This document shows, one piece after another, positions 1 through 5,077 of a stretch of 9,675 nucleotides of DNA. The notes beneath the pieces were generated by a model. It searched no databases. It saw nothing but the letters and a program-made list of their open reading frames with translations, and was not told the DNA's origin. The position numbers were made by a program, and so were the translations under genes. This DNA comes from Anaerolineales bacterium. Its GTDB lineage: Bacteria > Chloroflexota > Anaerolineae > 4572-78 > J111. Each line of letters opens with the position of its first letter. The first letter of the stretch is position 1. The stretch lies in NCBI GenBank assembly GCA_012032575.1, contig JAAUSP010000267.1:1-9675 (forward strand), given 5' to 3'.

Positions 1-228
1 CCCGCCGACGGTCGCCGGGGCCAGGGTGACATCCATGCCCGCCGCCGCCCGGCTGGCAAAAATCGCCGCCTCTTTGAAGGCCTCGACAAAGCTGAAACTC
101 CAGCCCGCCGCCCCCGCCGCCTGTTTTTGGACTTCCTGCCACTGCAAAAAAGCAACAAACTCGGCCACTTTGGCCTGGCTCTCGTCCGAGAGTTGTTCGA
201 TCTGTTGGGTGAGTGTTTGTAAGCTCAA
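1..228 (-). CDS. Unknown protein, N-terminal 76 residues (cut by window edge)
   Basis: An open frame runs leftward off the window from a TTG at 228-226, with no stop in 76 codons. The start is supported by an AAGGAG Shine-Dalgarno element nine bases upstream on the minus strand. The first 30 or so residues form an amphipathic helical segment (TQQIEQLSDESQAKVAEF) reminiscent of the DUF2281/VapB-like small-protein N-terminus. An Ala/Gly-rich stretch follows, then WSFSFVEAFKEAAIFASRAA and the beginning of a probable beta-rich domain (MDVTLAPATVGG). I do not recognise the family. The frame on the opposite strand has low-complexity Ala/Ser/Lys composition and is a shadow. Its promoter is not evident, so it may be read from its own weak promoter in the gap or by read-through from the nucleotidyltransferase operon. 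Confidence 0.6.
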   Translation of the reverse strand, partial: MSLQTLTQQIEQLSDESQAKVAEFVAFLQWQEVQKQAAGAAGWSFSFVEAFKEAAIFASRAAAGMDVTLAPATVGG

Positions 229-408
229 AAAACTATACTCCTTGATTGGCGTTAGAAATAGGGTTTAAACCGCTCATATTGTTTGGGATTTGTGTTTTCT
301 GGTTTCTCAGCTATCCAACTATCAGCCAACCCTAATCGAGAACGGAGACCGGCAGAAAGCGGCAAACCACTTAAAATGTCATAGGTTGCCAGCCACTAAT
401 CGTCGCGT
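229..408. other. Intergenic gap, no gene seen
   Basis: This is AT-richer than the flanking genes and has no credible coding frame. It contains the AAGGAG ribosome site of the leftward gene ending at 228 and a perfect 10-base palindrome GGTTTAAACC (262-271). A bulged inverted repeat (GGTTGCC near 385-391 against GCAAACC near 363-369) could form a weak hairpin after the nucleotidyltransferase stop, but no T-tract follows it, so I do not call a terminator. Confidence 0.5.
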
Positions 409-855
409 TTATTCCTGATCGCCGGCCTCTAATAATCTCACATCTTCCAGGTCAACCTGTCGACCGGCAGCCCGCTTGGAAGTAACAAGATCGGTTCGAG
501 AAACAACATAGAAGATTTGATTCTGATAGGCCATCGTTTCTCGATTTTGCCAGGCTTCCTCAAAGAGCAGACCCGGCGTGGACGTTTGTACGTCAATCCG
601 AACCCAATCGTTAAAGATTGTAATTTCGTGGGCCAGCAATTCCTCGGCTGAGGTAAGCGAGGCAGTCCCCAGGTTGGCCGCCAGAAGCGCATCCAGGAGG
701 CGTTGGGCATTATCAGGCGTGGCTTCGATGAGAATATCAAGATCGAAGGTGGCGCGAGGGACGCCGTGCAGCACTGCCGCAATACCGCCGATAACCACAT
801 ACCTAACCTGATGTTTTTGAAAGGACGCGAACACGTCCCGTAACTGATTGAGCAT
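409..855 (-). CDS. MNT/AbiEii-type nucleotidyltransferase
   Basis: A 148-residue minimal nucleotidyltransferase of the polymerase-beta fold. The signature is visible: the G23-G24 loop in VVIGGIAAVLHG, then T36-F-D38-L-D40 providing the metal-binding Asp pair. A third acidic residue, D88, sits in VRIDVQT. The C-terminal part (TDLVTSKRAAGRQVDLEDVRLLE) matches the usual K-x-A-x-G-R-x-x-D-x-x-D pattern of AbiEii/MNT proteins. Such enzymes transfer a nucleotide to protein or RNA, and several are toxin or antitoxin components, but the substrate here is unknown. The ATG at 855 is preceded by GGGGAG six bases upstream. The start lies inside the upstream small gene, with a 53-base out-of-frame overlap, so translation of the two is probably coupled. 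It is the last gene of the leftward group beginning at 1815. Confidence 0.85.
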   Translation of the reverse strand: MLNQLRDVFASFQKHQVRYVVIGGIAAVLHGVPRATFDLDILIEATPDNAQRLLDALLAANLGTASLTSAEELLAHEITIFNDWVRIDVQTSTPGLLFEEAWQNRETMAYQNQIFYVVSRTDLVTSKRAAGRQVDLEDVRLLEAGDQE

Positions 856-1015
856 GTTTTTGCTCCCCGATGCGAGGATTATTGGTCAAGATGAGATCGG
901 TAAAAAAGCACAGTAAATCCATTCGCTCTGAGAGCGATAGGGATTGAAACCAAAGTGCTTTGGTTTCAGGGGTTTCATCCTGACGGTTGTGGGAAATGGT
1001 TAGCAATTTCGTCAT
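803..1015 (-). CDS. Small conserved partner of the nucleotidyltransferase
   Basis: A 70-residue protein starting at ATG 1015 with a GGGAG element about eight bases upstream. No signal peptide or membrane segment is visible. Its middle (ALWFQSLSLSERMDLLCFFT) is predicted helical, and it ends in a basic tail (TGRVRVLSK). I recall similar short proteins of pattern K-A-x-W-F-Q-S-L-S-x-x-E-R-M with a TGR-x-x-VL tail encoded just upstream of nucleotidyltransferases in Chloroflexota and cyanobacteria. That is memory, not a search. Its stop at 803 lies well inside the next gene, so the basic tail and the first 17 residues of the nucleotidyltransferase share DNA in different frames. The gap from the DUF4058 stop is 19 bases. 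A possible role is cognate regulator or antidote of the nucleotidyltransferase, but this is unproven. Confidence 0.72.
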   Translation of the reverse strand: MTKLLTISHNRQDETPETKALWFQSLSLSERMDLLCFFTDLILTNNPRIGEQKHAQSVTGRVRVLSKTSG

Positions 1016-1034
1016 TAAAATCTCTCCCTTATCC

Positions 1035-1815
1035 TTAAATTTTTATCTGTTCTCGCACCCACGCCGCCTCTTCGTCCGTCAACGGCGGCGGGGGCGGCTC
1101 CTGGCTGTAATCAATCGAAAGATGGTAATAGGCCTCGTCATACACGGCAGTCAGGGCGGCGGCCAAATCCAGGCGTGCATCCTGGTCGGGGTGACGCAAC
1201 GGCACGGGCAGAACGGGCAGGTTATCCTGCCAGCGGATGGGCCAGACTTCGACGGCGGGGATTTCAGCCCGAGTGAGCAGGGCCAGGTAGGGTGTGTCAG
1301 GAATGTGGGGGTGCGTCCCAGGGCCGGCTGCCCCGGCGCAGCAGGTCTATTTCCAACAGATGGACCCCTGCCTCATGCAGTCGCAGCCGTTTCTGGCGAT
1401 ACTGGCTCAGATGAGGCTCGCGTTTGTTGACCGGCGAAAGAATTTCGATGCTGGTGACAAGTTGGTTCTGGGCTACATCGCGGATTTCAAGCGAAACCAG
1501 GCGCACCTGGGGCAGCGGAATGGTCAAAGGAGCGGTCAGGATTGCCTCCGCTTCGAGAACGGCTGTTCCCCCGGTGGGAGCCAGGGGAGGAGGACTGGCC
1601 TGTTTGATCTTCAAAACCTCGACATCCGGGTACATCACCCCGACCTCGGCGGTAAAGGTGACATCTTCGATCACCGAAATTTCCAGCCGGGCCACATAAT
1701 TCGGCTGAATTTGGGGCGCTAATTGCCGGCTGATTTGTGTAGCCAGACGATGATGAACATCAGGCCATAAATAACCTTCCAAATAAGGGTCCATCCCCGG
1801 AAAAGGTGAAGGCAT
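1035..1815 (-). CDS. DUF4058 family protein (single-base frameshift)
   Basis: The start at ATG 1815 has an AAAGGAG element about eight bases upstream. The N-terminus SPFPGMDPYLE followed by WPDVHHRLA is the hallmark of DUF4058, a family of unknown function common in cyanobacteria and Chloroflexota. SIEILSPVNKR and LLEIDLLRRG are further family blocks. The first frame stops at 1297 after 172 residues, but the next frame continues with the expected C-terminus (HIPDTPYLALLTRAE, VLPVPLRHPD, YHLSIDYSQEPPPPPL) to a TAA at 1035-1037. Removing one base from the GGGGG run at 1307-1311 joins the halves into a normal 259-residue protein reading DAPHIPDTPY across the join. The 781-base span is a multiple of three plus one, as expected for one extra base. 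It is the first gene of the leftward operon. A sequencing indel is more likely than true inactivation. Confidence 0.87.
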
Positions 1816-1847
1816 CGGCTGTCTCCTTTGCTTGCTGCGTCTTCACT

Positions 1848-1876
1848 ATTATAACCCAAGCCCGCCCCTGCTACAA
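1848..1876 (-). promoter_or_regulatory. Probable sigma-70 promoter for the DUF4058 operon
   Basis: On the minus strand a perfect -10 TATAAT (1853-1848) lies 17 bases from a partial -35 TTGTAG (1876-1871). Predicted initiation is near 1841, about 25 bases before the ATG and ahead of its AAAGGAG element. It is back to back with the rightward promoter at 1884-1912 and shares with it the sequence GGTTATAAT. Confidence 0.6.
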
Positions 1877-1883
1877 GGTATCA

Positions 1884-1912
1884 TTGGGCAAGCCGCCGAT
1901 TTTGGTTATAAT
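1884..1912 (+). promoter_or_regulatory. Probable sigma-70 promoter for the EcsC-DUF4258-YgiT-rlmN operon
   Basis: A perfect -10 TATAAT (1907-1912) is spaced 17 bases from a partial -35 TTGGGC (1884-1889). Initiation would fall near 1919, within the first unit of the heptamer array, giving a leader of about 55 bases before ATG 1975. No other promoter is evident before rlmN, so this one may drive all four genes. Confidence 0.6.
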
Positions 1913-1915
1913 GTT

Positions 1916-1951
1916 AAACGTTGAACGTTCAAACGTTACACGTTTCACGTC
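1916..1951 (+). repeat. Degenerate heptanucleotide tandem array (NNACGTT)
   Basis: Five successive units share an ACGTT/ACGTC core at seven-base spacing: AAACGTT at 1916, GAACGTT at 1923, CAAACGTT at 1930 (one base longer), ACACGTT at 1938 and TCACGTC at 1945. It lies in the untranslated leader between the -10 element and the start at 1975. It resembles the short tandemly repeated heptamers described in cyanobacteria. Another such array type is present before recG. Confidence 0.65.
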
Positions 1952-1974
1952 TCACAGAGAGGATAACCCAACTT

Positions 1975-3035
1975 ATGACCGAACCATCACTCAAAAGCCA
2001 GGCGCAGGAAATTATGACGACAGTTAACCGGGAACTGCAAACGGTTGAGGCCAGGCCGCTGGCGGTACAACAAGAGGTGGATGACCTGGCCAACGTGGTG
2101 ATGAAAAAGATATTCGGGGTGATCCACGATGTGGACATCGCCGCGGCGACCCGGCGGGTGGAGGCGTTACGGGCCAAATATCCCGACGAGACGCCGGAGC
2201 AGTTGGCGCAGCGCTTGATCCGCGATAAACTCCAGCGCACCGGGGCGGTCGGCGCGGTCACGTCCGGAGCGGGGCTGATCCCCGGCATCGGCACGGCGGC
2301 GGCGTTGACCCTGGGCGTGGCGGCGGATGTCGGGGCCACCTTCAAATTGCAGGCCGAACTGGTGCTGGAAGTGGCGGCGGTGTATGATTATCCCCTGACC
2401 GAAGCCGAAAAGCAGCAGTTGGTCCTGCTCATCACCGGCCTCAGCGCCGGGACCAGCGCCCTGGCCCGCAAAGCCGGCGAGAAAATCGCCCTGGAAGTGG
2501 GCGAGCGCTTTGCCGAGAAAGCCATTGTCAAAGCCCTGCCCATCGTCGGGGTGATCGCCTCGGCGGGGACCAACGCCCTCTCAACTTACATTATTGGTCA
2601 GCGGGCCGACGCCTATTTCCGGCTGGGGCCGGAAGCCGTGCCGACCTGGAGCGACAGCCTGCGGGCCGTCACCGGAGTGGACGAGCGCAAAATCGGCGTC
2701 TGGCTGGCCGAAAGCGGCAAATCGGCCGGCGATGCCCTGGCCTGGGGCGCGGCGCAAGTGGGCGAGGCCGGCAAAGCGGCGGGCGAGGCCGTCGTCAGCG
2801 GGGGCGGGCCGGGGTGGCCTATACGGTCGGCCCGGCAGTGAGCACCGGGGCCAGGCGGGCCGGCGAGACCGCTCAAAAAGGGTTCAGGGCCTACGTGCAG
2901 TTTTTTGTTAACCTCTGGACCGGCGTTTTTCGCTTTATCTTCTGGCTGATGGGCTTTATTTGGGGCGTGATTGTTTTTATTCCCCGCAAGATAGCCGGGT
3001 TGTTCAAATCCAGTAAAAAGGCGGCTGGTGAGTGA
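1975..3035 (+). CDS. EcsC-like membrane-associated protein (single-base frameshift)
   Basis: I chose ATG 1975, with AGAGGA about 11 bases upstream, over an in-frame TTG at 1921 that lies inside the repeat array. The first frame gives 288 residues and stops at 2841. The next frame carries a 73-codon segment with one strong hydrophobic stretch (FRFIFWLMGFIWGVIVFIP) ending in a Lys-rich tail. Adding one G in the G-rich tract 2800-2814, for example the GGGG at 2811-2814, fuses them into 353 residues. Visible regions are a charged helical N-terminus (1-90), glycine-rich hydrophobic segments near 93-121 (GAGLIPGIGTAAALTLGVAADVG) and 186-206 (ALPIVGVIASAGTNALSTYI), an Ala/Gly amphipathic stretch (245-300) and a C-terminal membrane segment near 309-337. 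The two central segments resemble EcsC/DUF697-type proteins. Function is unknown. It overlaps the next gene by four bases. Confidence 0.72.
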
Positions 3036-3357
3036 TACCTTTGGATATAGTGGAATGGGTGAGGGAGGCAGCCACAAAACGTATTCTTTTTCTCCCTCAC
3101 GCACTCAATCAAATGAATGCCCCCCAAAGGATGATTTCTACGGACGAAGTGCGAACAGCTATTTTTTATGGAGAAGCGATTGAGGATTACCCTGAAGATG
3201 TGCGTGGACATAGCTGTTTGATCCTGGGACATGGCAAAGAAGGTCGCCCCATCCATGTAGTTTGTGCCCAAAGACTGATTATCTGGCCGTTATTACAGCC
3301 TATTTGCCCAGTTCTGACCAATGGGACCGAGATTGGCGGACTCGTAAGAAGGAATAA
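3032..3357 (+). CDS. DUF4258 family protein (single-base frameshift)
   Basis: A GTG start at 3032 overlaps the preceding stop (GTGA), suggesting translational coupling. The N-terminal 80 or so residues match DUF4258: a His in FLPHALNQM, the RMISTDEV block, GEAIEDYPEDVRGHSCLILG, and GRPIHVVCAQ. DUF4258 proteins are small, often RelE/BrnT-like, and frequently paired with a zinc-finger partner. After VVCAQ the initial frame drifts into unrelated sequence and runs to 3391, into the next gene. With one extra A in the AAA run at 3270-3272 the protein instead continues KTDYLAVITAYLPSSDQWDR and DWRTRKKE to a TAA at 3355-3357. This is the expected family ending, giving 108 residues and a three-base gap to the next ATG. 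A toxin-like role is plausible from the pairing but not demonstrated. Confidence 0.82.
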
Positions 3358-3360
3358 AAG

Positions 3361-3579
3361 ATGGAATGTTTACATTGTAAAGGTAAATTGATTCGGAAAA
3401 AGGTGAGTTATACAGCAACCCGACACGGATACCACTTGATTATTGACCAGGTACCTGCCTGGGTTTGTGAGCAGTGTGGTGAACCCCTGTTCGATGAAGA
3501 AACGGTGGATGCGATTCAAGAAACACTGTGCGAAGTTGATTTGCGTATGGACAAGCTGGTCACACCGTTGGCCGCGTGA
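3361..3579 (+). CDS. YgiT/MqsA-type zinc finger protein
   Basis: A 72-residue protein with two CxxC pairs: C3-x-x-C6 at the very N-terminus and C36-x-x-C39-G in VPAWVCEQCGEPLF. This is the zinc-binding half of the MqsA antitoxin family. An intervening beta hairpin with YHLIIDQVPAWVC is typical of YgiT-type fingers. Unlike full-length MqsA (about 131 residues) it stops soon after the finger and carries no helix-turn-helix DNA-binding domain. ATG 3361 follows an AAGGA element by seven bases, and the gene begins three bases after the repaired DUF4258 stop. Pairing with DUF4258 is a recurrent toxin-antitoxin-like arrangement, so this is the likely antidote or partner. It is followed after six bases by rlmN. 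Confidence 0.87.
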   Translation: MECLHCKGKLIRKKVSYTATRHGYHLIIDQVPAWVCEQCGEPLFDEETVDAIQETLCEVDLRMDKLVTPLAA

Positions 3580-3585
3580 CATACT

Positions 3586-4652
3586 ATGACAAAACCGTAC
3601 CTGCTCAACCTGTCGCAGGTTGAACTCAAAGAATTATTGGCCGCCTGGGGCGAACCGGCCTACCGCGCCGGCCAGATCGAAACCTGGCTGTACCAGCGCC
3701 GTGCTGCCGATGTGGCCGAGATGACCAATCTGCCCAAATCGCTGCGGGCGCGGCTGGCTGAGGAAACGGAACTGGACCTGCTCCGGCCGGTGGTGGCGCT
3801 GGATTCCAGCGACGGCTACACCCACAAAACCCTCTTCGCCCTGCCCGATGGCCGCGAAATCGAAGCGGTCCTGATGCGGTATGAGCAGCGCCAGACCTTG
3901 TGTATCAGCACCCAGGCCGGCTGCGCCATGGCCTGTCCCTTCTGCGCCACCGGACAGATGGGCTTCATGCGTAACCTCAGTGCCGGCGAGATTGTGGCCC
4001 AGGTGCTTTATTACGCCCGCCGGCTTGACCGGGAAGGCAAACGAGTCACCAATATTGTCTTTATGGGCATGGGCGAACCGCTGGCCAACTACGCCGAAAG
4101 CTGGCGGGCCGTGCGCCGGCTCAACGACCCGGCCGGCTTTAATCTGGGGGCGCGGCACATGACCCTTCGACGGTGGGGCTGGTTCCGGCTATCGGCCGCA
4201 TGAGCAAGGAGCCGGAGCAGGTCGGGCTGGCCGTCTCGCTGCACGCGCCCACCGACGACCTGCGTAACACCATTGTGCCGATCAATCGCCGCTACCCGTT
4301 GGACCTGCTGATGCCGGCCATTCGCGCTTACATCGCCACCACCCATCGGCGGGTCACGTTTGAATATGCTTTGATGGACCAGCTCAACGACAGCGAGAGC
4401 CAGGCCGGCCAGTTAGTCGAACTGCTGCGCGGGCTGCTCTGTCACGTCAATCTGATCCCGCTCAACCCGACCCCCAATTCGCCCTGGAGCGGCTCGCCGG
4501 ATGAGCGAGTCTACGCCTTTCGGGATCGGCTGGCAGCGGCCAACATTCCAACCACCGTGCGGGTGCGGCGGGGCATTGATATTGCCGCCGGCTGCGGCCA
4601 GCTTCACAACGCCCACCACCGGGGAAATGTTGCCCTTGCATTTTCCGGGTGA
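3586..4652 (+). CDS. rlmN: 23S rRNA (adenine2503-C2)-methyltransferase RlmN (single-base frameshift)
   Basis: RlmN is a radical SAM enzyme that methylates C2 of A2503 in 23S rRNA (and A37 of some tRNAs). The radical SAM cluster motif is C113-AMA-C117-PF-C120. C106 in TLCISTQAGC occupies the place of the first conserved non-cluster Cys, and the second mechanistic Cys is C337 in the near-C-terminal GIDIAAGCGQL. SAM-binding GMGEP occurs in VFMGMGEPLANY. The first frame ends at 4203 after GARHMTL, and the second picks up at STVGLVPAIGRMSKEPEQVG. Adding one T at TT 4166-4167 restores MTLSTVGLVPAIGRMS and a 355-residue protein, the normal family length. No Shine-Dalgarno is evident, and the start is six bases after the zinc-finger stop, implying coupled translation. 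It is convergent with rpmB. Because all catalytic residues survive, an assembly error is the likelier cause. Confidence 0.95.
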
Positions 4653-4689
4653 ACGTTGTATTATGTTATTCTGTCGCGGGTGCGTTACC

Positions 4690-4725
4690 AAATTAAACAA
4701 AAAAGGCCAGCATCATTGCTGGCCT
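4690..4725 (-). terminator. Rho-independent terminator of rpmB
   Basis: The perfect 8-base stem AGGCCAGC (4704-4711) / GCTGGCCT (4718-4725) has a 6-base loop. On the minus strand it is followed by TTTTTGTTTAATTT, 25 bases after the rpmB stop. On the plus strand the hairpin lacks a T-tract, so for rlmN it could act only weakly. Confidence 0.88.
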
Positions 4726-4749
4726 TAAAGAGTGGTAATGTCGTAGGGG

Positions 4750-4929
4750 TTAAGCTTTGCTGGTTGTGCGCAGGCAGCGGGAGCAAACTCTAATTCGATG
4801 GGCCTGGCCATCCTTGAAGACAGTAACGGTTTGCACATTGGCTTTCCACTGTCGCTTGGTATGACGCATGGAGTGGCTCACATTGTGACCACTCATCGTT
4901 TTTTTCTGGCAGAGTTGACATTTGGCCAT
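4750..4929 (-). CDS. rpmB: 50S ribosomal protein L28 (zinc-ribbon form)
   Basis: A 59-residue large-subunit ribosomal protein. MAKCQLCQKKTMSGHNVSHS and MRHTKRQWKANVQTV are the conserved L28 N-terminal blocks. The CxxC pairs CQLC and CSRC mark the zinc-binding version, and the protein ends at LRTTSKA. I chose ATG 4929, which follows AAGGA by about nine bases and gives the canonical MAKC start. An in-frame ATG at 4959 would add ten residues (MLSSDEGKEI) that in fact encode the ribosome site. It is transcribed alone, away from fakA, and ends at a strong hairpin terminator. Its roughly 90-base leader contains two stem-loops. Confidence 0.96.
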   Translation of the reverse strand: MAKCQLCQKKTMSGHNVSHSMRHTKRQWKANVQTVTVFKDGQAHRIRVCSRCLRTTSKA

Positions 4930-5022
4930 GATTTCTTTTCCTTCATCTGATGATAACAAAGCCGGGCGAAAGCCAGGGCTGATTTTTGCAGAAAAAATTG
5001 CAACGCGACTGTTGCAATTGAT
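4930..5022 (-). promoter_or_regulatory. Structured 5' leader of rpmB with two stem-loops
   Basis: If transcription starts near 5022, the leader begins with a perfect 9-base stem (AATTGCAAC against GTTGCAATT, 4996-5019, 6-base loop). On the minus strand this is directly followed by a T-run ending at 4992, so it has the form of an intrinsic terminator. A second hairpin (4960-4980) pairs AGCC/GGCT and GGC/GCC around a 4-base loop. It lies 30 bases before the ATG. This could be an attenuator or an autoregulatory ribosomal-protein site, inferred from structure only. Confidence 0.45.
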
Positions 5023-5039
5023 TGTGATATAATATCACA
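5023..5039 (+). promoter_or_regulatory. Palindrome over the extended -10 of the fakA promoter
   Basis: TGTGATATAATATCACA is a perfect dyad with 8-base arms around one A. It contains the rightward extended -10 TGATATAAT (5025-5033). No good -35 is visible 16-18 bases upstream, consistent with reliance on the extended element. The same DNA read leftward gives TGATATTAT, the -10 of rpmB. It could be an operator controlling both promoters. Confidence 0.6.
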
Positions 5040-5057
5040 CACCTTTGGAATTGGCAA
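5029..5057 (-). promoter_or_regulatory. Sigma-70 promoter for rpmB
   Basis: On the minus strand a -35 TTGCCA (5057-5052, five of six consensus bases) is spaced exactly 17 bases from a -10 TATTAT (5034-5029). The -10 is preceded by TGA, an extended -10 form. It occupies the same palindrome as the fakA -10 element. Confidence 0.7.
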
Positions 5058-5077
5058 AAACGGCGGTTGGGGCAATA

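Noticed and set aside
26..268. Plus-strand 80-codon frame
   Set aside because: Ser/Ala/Lys-rich low-quality translation lying antisense to the leftward gene at 1-228, which has a proper Shine-Dalgarno and protein-like composition.
987..1722. Plus-strand frames of 147, 142 and 91 codons
   Set aside because: All are antisense to the DUF4058 gene, whose family motifs are unmistakable. No ribosome sites or recognisable motifs were found.
2613..3104. Minus-strand 163-codon frame
   Set aside because: Proline-rich antisense shadow of the EcsC-like gene and the DUF4258 start.
4166..4167. Programmed frameshift in rlmN
   Set aside because: There is no slippery heptamer, and rlmN is not known for recoding. 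The same one-base fault occurs in four other genes of the window, so error is simpler.
4501..4728. Plus-strand 75-codon frame at the end of rlmN
   Set aside because: It overlaps the RlmN C-terminus in another frame and runs through the rpmB terminator. No homology-like features.
5023..5039. CRP-type binding site
   Set aside because: The half sites TGTGA/TCACA match, but the spacer is 7 rather than 6 bases, and the dyad coincides with two -10 elements. I keep it as an unassigned operator candidate.
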